A stretch of 64,000 nucleotides of DNA from contig CP119317.1 in the NCBI GenBank assembly GCA_029203125.1, positions 1,922,001 to 1,986,000 of the forward strand, in the 5' to 3' direction. A model generated the notes under the pieces. The model did no database searches, was not told the DNA's origin, and saw only the letters and a list, made by a program, of their open reading frames with translations. Positions within the stretch are counted from its first letter, which is position 1, and each line of letters begins with the position of its first letter. The position numbers and the translations under genes were made by a program. The DNA is from Candidatus Cohnella colombiensis. Lineage in GTDB: Bacteria > Bacillota > Bacilli > Paenibacillales > Paenibacillaceae. Shown here one piece after another: positions 35,020 to 42,866 of this stretch.

Positions 35020-35765
35020 TATTCAAAACTCCCTTTCACTATCGTACCGATCTTTTCACCCATCACGGCACGTTTAATATTGCCTTGCTCGGTAATCGCA
35101 AATACGAGAAGCGGGATATTGTTGTCCATGCAAAGGGAAGACGCTGTCGAATCCATAACACCTAGATTTTTATTTAACACTTCTAAGTACGTAAGTTTTT
35201 CGTATTTCTGTGCAGATGAATCCTTGAATGGATCTGCACTATATACACCATCCACTTTATTTTTCGCCATTAGAATGACTTCTGCTTCAATTTCTGCGGC
35301 GCGAAGTGCTGCTGTCGTATCTGTAGAGAAGAAAGGATTACCCGTTCCTGCTGCAAAAATAACGACGCGGCCTTTCTCAAGATGTCGTATCGCACGACGA
35401 CGAATGTAAGGCTCGGCGATTTGCTGCATAGCGATCGAAGTTTGCACTCTCGTTGGAACCTCGATTTGCTCAAGTGCATCTTGTAAGGCAAGAGAGTTCA
35501 TGACTGTTGCAAGCATCCCCATATAATCAGCAGTTGCCCGATCAATCCCCTTCTGACTGCCAGCAATACCTCTCCAGATATTGCCACCACCACATACAAT
35601 TGCGACTTCTACACCTAATTCGATAACTTCCTTCACTTGTTCGGCGATCGACAAGATGGTCGTTGCATCGATGCCGTATCCATTGTTACCGGATAACGAC
35701 TCTCCGCTCACCTTTAATACTACACGTTTATAAACGGGACGTTCCAACGTTTGTACCTCCATCAT
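35019..35765 (-). CDS. pyrH: UMP kinase
   Basis: This 248-residue amino-acid-kinase-fold enzyme phosphorylates UMP. Visible motifs are KVSGESLSG, IVCGGGNIWRG, and GTGNPFFSTDTTAALRA. It is followed by frr with a one-base overlap. The start is the first of two adjacent ATG codons (35765 or 35762). The upstream 148 bases hold a possible promoter and two hairpins, the second terminator-like. Confidence 0.97.
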   Translation of the reverse strand: MMEVQTLERPVYKRVVLKVSGESLSGNNGYGIDATTILSIAEQVKEVIELGVEVAIVCGGGNIWRGIAGSQKGIDRATADYMGMLATVMNSLALQDALEQIEVPTRVQTSIAMQQIAEPYIRRRAIRHLEKGRVVIFAAGTGNPFFSTDTTAALRAAEIEAEVILMAKNKVDGVYSADPFKDSSAQKYEKLTYLEVLNKNLGVMDSTASSLCMDNNIPLLVFAITEQGNIKRAVMGEKIGTIVKGSFE

Positions 35766-35783
35766 GTCTTTAGTTTCCTAGCA

Positions 35784-35869
35784 AAAACGACTTCGGCGTC
35801 TTTAAACGCCGATGAAGCTTTGCGGTGACAGATAAGAAAAGTATCGAGAATTATATACTTTCTTATCTG
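35784..35869 (-). promoter_or_regulatory. pyrH leader with inverted repeat and terminator-like hairpin
   Basis: A 15-base inverted repeat (35829-35844 with 35855-35869, CAGATAAGAAA...) flanks a minus-strand TATAAT at 35850-35855. About 15 bases further on, GGCGT/ACGCC (35795-35799, 35806-35810), extended by CTTC/GAAG, forms a hairpin followed by TCGTTTTTG. The second hairpin looks like an intrinsic terminator placed some 20 bases before the pyrH ATG. No good -35 is seen for the TATAAT. Confidence 0.4.
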
Positions 35870-35871
35870 TT

Positions 35872-35899
35872 AAAAAAGGGGGAACACACCGTGTTCCCC
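35872..35899 (-). terminator. Terminator of tsf
   Basis: A perfect stem GGGGAACAC/GTGTTCCCC closes a three-base loop and is followed on the minus strand by CTTTTTT. It lies about 15 bases past the tsf stop. Confidence 0.9.
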
Positions 35900-35913
35900 T
35901 CATTCTGTTGTGC

Positions 35914-36564
35914 TTATAGTTTCGCTTGAGCCATTACTTCTTCAGCGAAGTTTTCTTGTTTCTTCTCAAGACCTTCACCAAGCTCAAAGCGAGCGAAGCG
36001 ACGGATCGAGATCTTCTCGCCAATTGCAGCGATCGTCTCGTTGAGCAAAGTCGTAATGGACTTGTCTTGATCCTTAACGAACGATTGCTCCAACAGACAA
36101 TTTTCTTCGTAGTACTTGTTCATACGGCCTTCAACCATCTTATCGACGATCTTCTCAGGCTTACCTTCGTTAAGCGCTTGGTTGCGAAGAATTTCTTTTT
36201 CTTTATCAAGCTCAGCCTGTGAAACTTCTTCACGAGCAAGGAATTTCGGGCTCGCTGCAGCAATTTGCATTGCGATGTCTTTAACGAAAGCACGGAATTG
36301 ATCCGTCTTCGCTACGAAGTCAGTTTCGCAGTTTACTTCTACAAGTACACCGATCCGTCCACCTGCGTGGATATACGATTCTACAATACCTTCAGTAGCG
36401 ATGCGGTCACCCTTCTTCGCCGCTGCTGCAAGGCCCTTCTCACGAAGAAGCTCACTCGCTTTCGTTACATCACCGTTTGCTTCTTCTAACGCTTTCTTAC
36501 AATCTAACATGCCAGCTCCAGTTCTTTCGCGGAGTGCTTTTACATCTGCTGCACTAATAGCCAC
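35914..36564 (-). CDS. tsf: Elongation factor Ts (short form)
   Basis: This 216-residue protein has the N-terminal UBA-like domain with LRERTGAGMLDCKKAL and the core with EVNCETDFVAKTDQF, the residues that disrupt the EF-Tu magnesium site. It is about 75 residues shorter than B. subtilis EF-Ts, so the second core subdomain is reduced. The start is GTG 36564 behind GAGGAGG. It follows the rpsB terminator and has its own terminator. Confidence 0.96.
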   Translation of the reverse strand: MAISAADVKALRERTGAGMLDCKKALEEANGDVTKASELLREKGLAAAAKKGDRIATEGIVESYIHAGGRIGVLVEVNCETDFVAKTDQFRAFVKDIAMQIAAASPKFLAREEVSQAELDKEKEILRNQALNEGKPEKIVDKMVEGRMNKYYEENCLLEQSFVKDQDKSITTLLNETIAAIGEKISIRRFARFELGEGLEKKQENFAEEVMAQAKL

Positions 36565-36636
36565 TATTTATTCCTCCTCAGCATAGTTACCTAAGACTTA
36601 CTTGTCCAGGGCTCAATGGATTTCGTATATTTTTTC

Positions 36637-36677
36637 AAAAAAAGGGCGGTGAGAAGGTTCACTTCTGACCACCCTTT
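36637..36677 (-). terminator. Terminator/attenuator between rpsB and tsf
   Basis: The arms AAAGGGCGGT and ACCACCCTTT (36641-36650, 36668-36677) pair with one mismatch, with an inner AGAAG/CTTCT stem. The minus strand ends in a run of seven T. It may limit tsf expression relative to rpsB. Confidence 0.85.
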
Positions 36678-36705
36678 CCATAACGCATTTTTGCTGACAG
36701 GGCGA

Positions 36706-37404
36706 TTAGGCCGTAGTGTCTTCACCTTGACGGGACTCTACGATTGCATCTGCCATCTTAGCTGTCAAAAGCTTAACAGCGCGGATTGCATCATCGTTAC
36801 CCGGAATTACATAATCAATCTCATCTGGGTCACAGTTCGTATCTACGATACCAACGATTGGAATACCCAGTTTGCGTGCTTCTGCAACTGCGATACGCTC
36901 TTTACGTGGATCGATGATGAAGAGAGCATCTGGAAGCTTGCGCATATTTTTAATGCCGCCGAGGAACTTCTCAAGACGGTCCTTCTCTTTGCGGAGAATG
37001 ATAACTTCTTTCTTAGGCAGCACTTCGAAAGTGCCATCCTCTTCCCATTTGTTCAATTGATGCAAACGATCTGTTCTCTTTTGGATCGTGGAGAAGTTTG
37101 TTAGCGTACCACCCAACCAACGTTGGTTGATGTAGTATTGACCACTACGTTCTGCTTCTTCCTTAACAGAATCTTGAGCTTGCTTCTTCGTGCCGACGAA
37201 CAGCATCGTTCCGCCTTGCTCTCCGAGTTGACGAATGAAGTTGTAAGCCTCGTCAACCTTCTTAACTGTTTTTTGCAAATCGATAATGTAAATCCCGTTA
37301 CGTTCAGTAAAGATGTACTTGTCCATCTTCGGGTTCCAACGACGTGTTTGGTGTCCGAAATGTACCCCTGCTTCAAGCAGTTGCTTCATGGAAATTACTG
37401 CCAT
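36706..37404 (-). CDS. rpsB: 30S ribosomal protein S2
   Basis: This 232-residue protein starts MAVISMKQLLEAGVHFGHQTR and carries the S2 signatures RWNPKMDKYIF and PDALFIIDPRKE. It joins the 30S subunit late and helps hold S1-type proteins or the platform region. I use ATG 37404, which has AGGAGG at normal spacing; the frame is open 25 codons further. It starts a new unit after the fla/che terminator. Confidence 0.98.
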   Translation of the reverse strand: MAVISMKQLLEAGVHFGHQTRRWNPKMDKYIFTERNGIYIIDLQKTVKKVDEAYNFIRQLGEQGGTMLFVGTKKQAQDSVKEEAERSGQYYINQRWLGGTLTNFSTIQKRTDRLHQLNKWEEDGTFEVLPKKEVIILRKEKDRLEKFLGGIKNMRKLPDALFIIDPRKERIAVAEARKLGIPIVGIVDTNCDPDEIDYVIPGNDDAIRAVKLLTAKMADAIVESRQGEDTTA

Positions 37405-37538
37405 CTTTCTGCACCTCCTAGTGGTTTTTGGTGAATCTCCTCCGCTAATCGCATCTTCCGTCAAAACTATTCTCGTCAAATGACAAGGTTAGCACCGTTG
37501 ACGAAATTGAATAGCGTGTGTTTTTTACACCGAAAAAT

Positions 37539-37567
37539 AATATACCATATTGAACGTCCCGAGGCAA
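37539..37567 (-). promoter_or_regulatory. Extended -10 SigA promoter of rpsB
   Basis: On the minus strand TATATT (37539-37544) is preceded by TGG, with TTGCCT (37562-37567) at a 17-base spacing. The leader to the rpsB ATG would be about 130 bases, long enough for autoregulation by S2, though I see no firm structure. Confidence 0.5.
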
Positions 37568-37581
37568 TGGATATACGGAAA

Positions 37582-37622
37582 ATAACAAAATAAAACCCGC
37601 AGCTTAGTTTTTCGCGCGGGTT
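37582..37622 (-). terminator. Terminator at the end of the fla/che operon
   Basis: The arms AACCCGC and GCGGGTT (37594-37600, 37616-37622) pair around a 15-base loop; the minus strand continues TTTTATTTTG. The upstream arm lies within the last codons of the final fla/che gene. Confidence 0.75.
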
Positions 37623-38146
37623 AATTCAGTCATAATTTGTCGATAGGTAGGTTTTCCTTCAAAAACAGAAGTGCCCACTCGAAGCTGCGTGGAAATAGAC
37701 CAGGCTTTATCAATAAAATCGTCGCCATCCTCAACGACCCCAAGCTCCTCCAACCTGGCAGCAACCTCAGTTAACGTCATATTCAGATGAACGTAAAGAG
37801 TGACCGCCTCAGGTTCTTCAGTATGAAGTGAAGGATTGTCTGTTACGTCCTCGGACGGCTTTACATCCTTTTCCAATGTTTGCTCCGGTGAAGCAGTCGG
37901 TGAGTCAGCAGTCGCTGTTTCAGCAACCGGCGACTCATCGTTCAATTTAGGCGCTTGTGAAAGAGCTGCAATGACAGCTTCATCAACCTTTGCCTTTAAT
38001 TGCTCTTCTGTATAAGTCATTGATGGAAACTCATTAAGACTTTGCTCCTTGAACAAATTGTTCGCAAATATAATCACTTGCAGCATCATTGCTCCAAGCA
38101 CGATTCCGATCCCTAACCCCATTAACCCGCTTCTATATTTACGCAT
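37604..38146 (-). CDS. Membrane-anchored protein with MltG/YceG-like C-terminal segment
   Basis: This 180-residue protein has one N-terminal membrane helix (about residues 7-30), a low-complexity acidic Thr/Glu/Pro-rich linker (about 60-110), and a C-terminal 65-residue unit (TLTEVAARLEELGVV, then GKPTYRQIMTEL). That unit resembles the small LysM-like module at the start of MltG/YceG transglycosylases; no catalytic domain is present. It is the last gene of the operon, overlapping the swrB-like gene. I use ATG 38146 behind AAGGTG rather than the GTG three codons earlier. Function unknown; envelope association is inferred. Confidence 0.7.
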   Translation of the reverse strand: MRKYRSGLMGLGIGIVLGAMMLQVIIFANNLFKEQSLNEFPSMTYTEEQLKAKVDEAVIAALSQAPKLNDESPVAETATADSPTASPEQTLEKDVKPSEDVTDNPSLHTEEPEAVTLYVHLNMTLTEVAARLEELGVVEDGDDFIDKAWSISTQLRVGTSVFEGKPTYRQIMTELTRAKN

Positions 38147-38702
38147 CGAGTTCACCTTCTCTACGCGCGAGTTGCAATATTAATTGCACCTCTCCATTAT
38201 TCATCCCATGAGCTTTCGCAATTTGCTCGACTGACTTCCCATTATGATGAAGCGCAAGCAATTCAGCATACCGAGTTCGAATCGATGTATCCGGAATGAC
38301 AGAGGAAAGCTCGTTCTCCGTCGAAGAAACCGGATTGATAATCTCACTTTGCTCTGCAATCGTTACAGTTAAATCCTCAGCTGCAGCAACTGCTGCATAA
38401 GTTTCTATGGTGTCTGCAAAATTCTGAGTAGACTGTACGACAGTCATCTGGGTCGTCCATTGCTTCATTTGATGCTCCATATCAACGATTTTACGACCCA
38501 GTTTTTCAACCGTTTCATCTTGCTCGCGCTTAAATTTTGCAACAGCATCTACTAACTCGCGGTTTTCAAGCTCTAAATCTTCAAGCAATTGATCATAGGC
38601 TGCGATGTTATCAAATTCTGACTGTTTGCTTGCTTTCGGCATCATCCATGCATAACCTGTAATTGCCACACCTAATAGGACGACTGCTACCCACGGATCC
38701 AC
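38139..38702 (-). CDS. swrB: SwrB-like flagellar regulator (membrane anchor, coiled coil, helix-turn-helix-like tail)
   Basis: This 187-residue protein has an N-terminal membrane helix (WVAVVLLGVAITGYAWMM), a coiled coil (about 35-95), a variable stretch, and a C-terminal helical motif (GKSVEQIAKAHGMNNGEVQLILQLARRE) like the tail of SwrB/YlxL. In B. subtilis SwrB promotes hook-basal-body completion and so SigD activation, and it lies in the same place at the end of fla/che. GTG 38702 has GGGAG six bases upstream, so I prefer it to the ATG at 38729 that touches the preceding stop. Confidence 0.7.
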   Translation of the reverse strand: MDPWVAVVLLGVAITGYAWMMPKASKQSEFDNIAAYDQLLEDLELENRELVDAVAKFKREQDETVEKLGRKIVDMEHQMKQWTTQMTVVQSTQNFADTIETYAAVAAAEDLTVTIAEQSEIINPVSSTENELSSVIPDTSIRTRYAELLALHHNGKSVEQIAKAHGMNNGEVQLILQLARREGELDA

Positions 38703-38729
38703 AATAATCTCCCTCTTCCGTATGGCCAT

Positions 38730-39047
38730 TTAACCAATGAAATCAATATGTTTTCCTTTAAAAGGATGCTGCGCAGGCACAGTCCCCTCTGTCTGCTCTT
38801 CCGAATTGTTTTTCTTATTCCCCGAATGCTGTCCGTTTCCTTGATGGGATTCTTGATCGTTAATCCCATGTTGTGAAGCAGATTCTGCTTTCTGACTGCG
38901 TTTTGCTTCATGCTCTGCTGTCTTCTGTCCTTGTTGACCCAAGAGTGTCTGATCGTTAGCTGCTCTCTGCTGCTGATGGTGCTGGAGTGAGGACAGCTCA
39001 AGTGTACGCGGTATAGAAACCTGCATATCAATCGGCTTATAACTCAT
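38730..39047 (-). CDS. Uncharacterised Gln/His-rich small protein
   Basis: This 105-residue hydrophilic protein starts MSYKPIDMQVSIPRT and ends QHPFKGKHIDFIG. Between these lies a Gln-, Ser- and charge-rich low-complexity stretch. Only the two ends look ordered. ATG 39047 has a GAGGTG site; its stop overlaps an ATG in the next frame. I do not recognise a family with confidence. The position in the operon suggests a flagellar or export-related role, which is inference only. Confidence 0.65.
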   Translation of the reverse strand: MSYKPIDMQVSIPRTLELSSLQHHQQQRAANDQTLLGQQGQKTAEHEAKRSQKAESASQHGINDQESHQGNGQHSGNKKNNSEEQTEGTVPAQHPFKGKHIDFIG

Positions 39048-39103
39048 GGAATTCACCTCGACTTAAGATTTCCATCGCAATAAAGTACAGTCACCAAATT
39101 TAA

Positions 39104-40516
39104 TTAGAAAAATGGAACCAATACAATATCTCCATCTAAGAAACGTAACGATACCCGTTGTGAATTATCCTTAATAAAACGTGTATAACGGCCAATTACG
39201 ACTTTCGTGCCACCCCATAATGTATTCACTGCATCAACTCGCGCCGTTGATGCATCCTCAAGCGTCTTTTCAATTTCCAAAATCCGCTCTTTTATCGTTG
39301 TTACTTCTTCTGTAGATTGTCGCTTTGTCGAAGAGAGCTTAATGCGCATAGCAAGCTTATCAGGGGGTAGTTGACCCGTAGATGCTAATTGATCAAGTAA
39401 AGCTAATGCCTTGTCCGTCTTATCAATGTTCTCATTCAATTGTCTGAGTGATACACGCAAATCATTTAGCTCTTGACGCAATTCAGGTCTTACACCAACC
39501 TCAATTGTTGTCGGAGTATACATTGAGTTACCGATCATTCGTGCTGTGACACGATCACCTGCTTGAATTAAGCCACCGACGATCAAACCTTTCGCTCCTG
39601 CACACTGAACGAGCTTTCCTGCTCGCACATTGGAATGCATTATACTTTGTGTGACAACAATTTCATCACCGGCGATGACATTACCCTCTTGTACGAATGA
39701 ACAGCGTATGTTGCGTCCCGCTTTCACATAACCTTTATTACTGCCAATAATGCCTCCACTGATTTCTATCGAACCATCGGATTCGACTTCAGCTCCTTCA
39801 ATACCACCCGTGACTCGGATGTCGCCAGAAGCTCTCACTCGAAAGCCGGTTAAAATATTACCCCTCACGACGACAGTACCAACAAAATCGATATTACCAA
39901 CTTTATAATCAACATCCCCATTCACTTCAAAGACTGGGAATACATTGAGTTTATCTTTATCGGTCTTGCTAACCAACCCATCAATTGCTGCATACATCGA
40001 AGTTTTTTCAGCGTTTAAAACAACGTTTTTGCCAACCTTGAACTGAATGTCCTTACCGTCTTTCGGTTTAATTTCATCTCCGGATACCGACTTTCCTGGT
40101 TTACCCTGTTCAGCTGCGACCCGTTCAGCAATTAATTGACCCGTTTTTACATTTGCAAGCTGAGTCACTTCTTTATAATCGACACTACCATCGTCTCGTT
40201 CAGTAGGACTATGAGCTTTCTCTTTCGAATCGTAAATATAGTTGATATATCCGTCTTTACCATTGGTAGGCTCTGTTCCGATCGCAACGATATTTTGTGT
40301 GAAGTAAAAATCTTGTGGCTTCTGAGCGATTAAATAAAGTGTGTCTTGTAAAATGCCATGACGAATTCCTTGAGCATTCAAATATTGCTCAAGCTCGCGT
40401 GGGGTAACTTTCATCGTACCTTCAACACGTTTAAAGAGAAGGAACGCTTGTAGTTTATCCTCACTGACTGTTACTTGTAGACTTTGCTCTAACGGTAAAT
40501 TCTCGTTTTCTGACAA
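39104..40516 (-). CDS. DUF342 (FapA-family) protein
   Basis: This protein of about 470 residues has the DUF342 layout: an N-terminal flexible domain, a central right-handed beta-helix of repeated short strands (NIDFVGTVVVRGNIL..., GDIRVTGGIEGAEV, GSIEISGGIIGS), and a C-terminal coiled coil (about 340-430) before a final beta segment. FapA of Vibrio is described as a flagellar assembly/polarity factor, but the Firmicute role is not settled. GTG 40525 touches its G-rich site, so I place the start at TTG 40516, eight bases from it. It lies seven bases... after sigD, within fla/che. Confidence 0.85.
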   Translation of the reverse strand: MSENENLPLEQSLQVTVSEDKLQAFLLFKRVEGTMKVTPRELEQYLNAQGIRHGILQDTLYLIAQKPQDFYFTQNIVAIGTEPTNGKDGYINYIYDSKEKAHSPTERDDGSVDYKEVTQLANVKTGQLIAERVAAEQGKPGKSVSGDEIKPKDGKDIQFKVGKNVVLNAEKTSMYAAIDGLVSKTDKDKLNVFPVFEVNGDVDYKVGNIDFVGTVVVRGNILTGFRVRASGDIRVTGGIEGAEVESDGSIEISGGIIGSNKGYVKAGRNIRCSFVQEGNVIAGDEIVVTQSIMHSNVRAGKLVQCAGAKGLIVGGLIQAGDRVTARMIGNSMYTPTTIEVGVRPELRQELNDLRVSLRQLNENIDKTDKALALLDQLASTGQLPPDKLAMRIKLSSTKRQSTEEVTTIKERILEIEKTLEDASTARVDAVNTLWGGTKVVIGRYTRFIKDNSQRVSLRFLDGDIVLVPFF

Positions 40517-40532
40517 CTGAGTCACCCCTTAT

Positions 40533-41321
40533 TTAGCCATTATGCAGTAATTGGTCCTTATGTTTAGCTAATGCACCTCTAAGTCTTAATATAGCTTTTG
40601 AATGTAATTGTGAAATTCGAGAGGGAGATAAACCCATCACTTCAGCAATTTCACTCAAAGATAAATCTTCATAATAAAACAGAGATACTACTGTACGTTC
40701 CTTCTCTGTTAGTTTTTCTATGCCAAAGACTAAAGAATCTTTTAAATAAGTATCATGAACAGTAGATTCAGGATCAATAGCCTTATCATCTACTAGTAGT
40801 GATAGTCTTGTCTCTGATTCTTCCTCTCGAATCGGATCCTCCAAGGAACATATCGTTGCAACTGCAACCTCTTGAAGCATCTGTTGAAACTCATGCTGCT
40901 CAATATTTAAATAGGTGCACACTTCCTCATCTGTCGCAGAACGTAAGTACTGTTGCTCCAAGATGGCGAATGCATCCTCCATTTTTTTCGCTTTTTCACG
41001 AACAGAGCGAGGAACCCAGTCTCCTTGTCGTAAACTATCAATAATTGAACCACGAATTCGCCACGATGCGTACGTTTCGAATTGCAGTCCTCGCTTGTAA
41101 TCAAACTTTTCAATAGCGTCGATAAGGCCCATCACACCATTGCTTGCTAGATCGTCTTTAATAATATTTTTAGGTAATCCAACTGCCATTCTACCCGACA
41201 CATAATCCACGAGTGGCAAATATCGTTCGATCAGCTGCTTACGCGCATCGGGATCTTCATCTTCTTTCCAACTTTGCCATAAGTCCTGATGGGATAATCG
41301 GGAACGGGTTTGATCGACCAT
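40533..41321 (-). CDS. sigD: RNA polymerase sigma factor SigD (FliA/WhiG family)
   Basis: This 262-residue sigma-28 factor has region 2 with YLPLVDYVSGRMAVGLPKN and YASWRIRGSIIDSLR, region 3, and region 4 with SLSEIAEVMGLSPSRISQLH. It drives late flagellar genes such as flagellin, motility and autolysins. It is encoded within the operon near the 3' end, as in B. subtilis, where distance from the promoter limits SigD level. The frame opens at ATG 41345 with no ribosome site; ATG 41321 is preceded by AAGGATGGTGA and begins a family-like N terminus, so I use it. Confidence 0.95.
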   Translation of the reverse strand: MVDQTRSRLSHQDLWQSWKEDEDPDARKQLIERYLPLVDYVSGRMAVGLPKNIIKDDLASNGVMGLIDAIEKFDYKRGLQFETYASWRIRGSIIDSLRQGDWVPRSVREKAKKMEDAFAILEQQYLRSATDEEVCTYLNIEQHEFQQMLQEVAVATICSLEDPIREEESETRLSLLVDDKAIDPESTVHDTYLKDSLVFGIEKLTEKERTVVSLFYYEDLSLSEIAEVMGLSPSRISQLHSKAILRLRGALAKHKDQLLHNG

Positions 41322-41337
41322 ACTTGCTTCACCATCC

Positions 41338-41751
41338 TTATTCATCCGTCAAACGACGAATCGTCTGAACGACATCTTCCGGATTAGGGTTATCGAGTGA
41401 CACCAATCGCTTTGGCTGCAACGGCTGAAAATCAACCGGTTGCTCTTCTTTACTATCTGCCCAGCGTTCTTTCATAAGATCTGATAACTCATTGCTCTCA
41501 TCAGGGGTCACAAGATCGAGTACAGTACCCCTCTCCTCATCCGAAACGTTCGTGGTTTGCTTAGTACTGGTTGGGTTTAGTAAGAGAGTCAATAGATGAC
41601 TAACTACAAACGCGATAACGGTAAAAGCAACCCAAGCATAAATCGTACGTAATAATGTTGTACCAAAAGGATTGTTGCTTAGGGAAAAGATGAAGGTTAT
41701 GAAGGCGCAAATCGCGCCAAATCCTACCTTCAAGCGTGTAGCACCTATCAT
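41338..41751 (-). CDS. Uncharacterised two-helix membrane protein between cheD and sigD
   Basis: This 137-residue protein has two hydrophobic helices (about 8-26 and 33-58) and an acidic cytosolic-type tail with an ordered end (NPEDVVQTIRRLTDE). ATG 41751 follows a perfect AAGGAG seven bases upstream, one base past the cheD stop region, and its stop overlaps the first in-frame ATG of sigD. B. subtilis has no gene here. I recognise no family; the good ribosome site and tight packing make it a real gene. Confidence 0.75.
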   Translation of the reverse strand: MIGATRLKVGFGAICAFITFIFSLSNNPFGTTLLRTIYAWVAFTVIAFVVSHLLTLLLNPTSTKQTTNVSDEERGTVLDLVTPDESNELSDLMKERWADSKEEQPVDFQPLQPKRLVSLDNPNPEDVVQTIRRLTDE

Positions 41752-41752
41752 T

Positions 41753-42247
41753 CTAAATCTCCTTTATACCGAATTGAACACTTCTTATTGTGAACAATCC
41801 GGTTTGGCTATCCAACTCAACGGTGCGTCCGTAGTTTCCTCCGGTATCTTCTGCAACAAGAGGAACAGAGTGCGTTTGCAGTGCATGCTTCGTAGCTTCA
41901 ACGTTACGAGGTCCAATTCTCATGGAATCCGAACCGCTAACGAATGCGAACATTTGAGCGCCTCCGGCCATCTTAGCGACAAGCCGGTCTACTTGAGCAC
42001 CATTCGCTTTCAAACGAGCAATCAGTTCAGGAATTGCTGTATCTGCATATTTAGCGATATTCAATTGACCTTCTCGTGCAATATCCGAAGAGGGGAGCAT
42101 AATGTGTGCCATTCCTGCTAGCTTCAACTTCGTATCATAGAGCGTTAATCCAACACATGAACCAAGGCCAGTCGTTCTAAGTAGCAAACCACCTGATGCA
42201 ATATTCAAATCAGCCATGCCGACTTTAACAATGGAACTATCACTCAT
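41753..42247 (-). CDS. cheD: Chemoreceptor glutamine deamidase CheD
   Basis: This 164-residue enzyme deamidates receptor glutamines and also binds CheC. The catalytic cysteine is in TTGLGSCVGLTLYD and the histidine in AGMAHIMLP, with KMAGGAQMF after it. The ATG overlaps the cheC stop (ATGA), matching their joint role in adaptation. Confidence 0.96.
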   Translation of the reverse strand: MSDSSIVKVGMADLNIASGGLLLRTTGLGSCVGLTLYDTKLKLAGMAHIMLPSSDIAREGQLNIAKYADTAIPELIARLKANGAQVDRLVAKMAGGAQMFAFVSGSDSMRIGPRNVEATKHALQTHSVPLVAEDTGGNYGRTVELDSQTGLFTIRSVQFGIKEI

Positions 42248-42864
42248 TCGAAAGGCACTCCTAATGCACTAAATAGCTTCTCAAACGATTCAGGATCAGG
42301 AATAAAAAAGAAGTGGCCTTCTGCCTCCTGAGGTCCTTCAATAAACGTTGTATCAATCAATAAGGCATCATCCCCCATAGTGCCAAATTGGTGTAATCCA
42401 TAGCTTAATATCGCTCCAGCCATATCAACAGCTAATGCAGGAACTGTCGGGGATAATCGTAGTCCAGTAAAATCTGCAAGAGATGATAGGTAGGAGCCTG
42501 CTAAGATGTTGCCAATTTCATTAAGTGCAGACAATTCCAGCTCCGAATAATCATCGTTCTCCGATGCTTCGAAGCCTAATAGACCTCTCAAAATTCGTCT
42601 AGCTGGTTCACGATTGATGATAAAAAACATGTTGCCTGGTGCATCACCGTCTACACGTAAGAAGATGGCAATAACAACAGCCTCTGAACCGCCTACACGT
42701 TCAGCAATCGCATCGAAAGGGAGCAGACTAACTGTTGGAACAGCCATGTCAACTGGCTTATCTAGAAGCAAGGATAACGATGTTGCTGCATTCCCTGCTC
42801 CTATATTGCCAACCTCACGAAGCACGTCCATTTTAAAATCTGAGTTTGCATGAAACGGATTCAC
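42244..42864 (-). CDS. cheC: CheY-P phosphatase CheC
   Basis: This 206-residue CheC/CheX/FliY-family phosphatase has both active-site motifs of the ExxN type: LREVGNIGAGNAATSL and ALNEIGNILAGSYL. It removes phosphate from CheY-P and its activity is raised by CheD. The GTG start at 42864 has a TAGGTGAG site and lies two bases past the cheW stop. Confidence 0.96.
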   Translation of the reverse strand: MNPFHANSDFKMDVLREVGNIGAGNAATSLSLLLDKPVDMAVPTVSLLPFDAIAERVGGSEAVVIAIFLRVDGDAPGNMFFIINREPARRILRGLLGFEASENDDYSELELSALNEIGNILAGSYLSSLADFTGLRLSPTVPALAVDMAGAILSYGLHQFGTMGDDALLIDTTFIEGPQEAEGHFFFIPDPESFEKLFSALGVPFE

Positions 42865-42866
42865 GG

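Noticed and set aside
36580..36608. TGGACA-N17-TATGCT as a tsf promoter
   Set aside because: The -10 box touches the tsf ribosome site, so the transcript would start inside or past it; read-through from rpsB is more likely.
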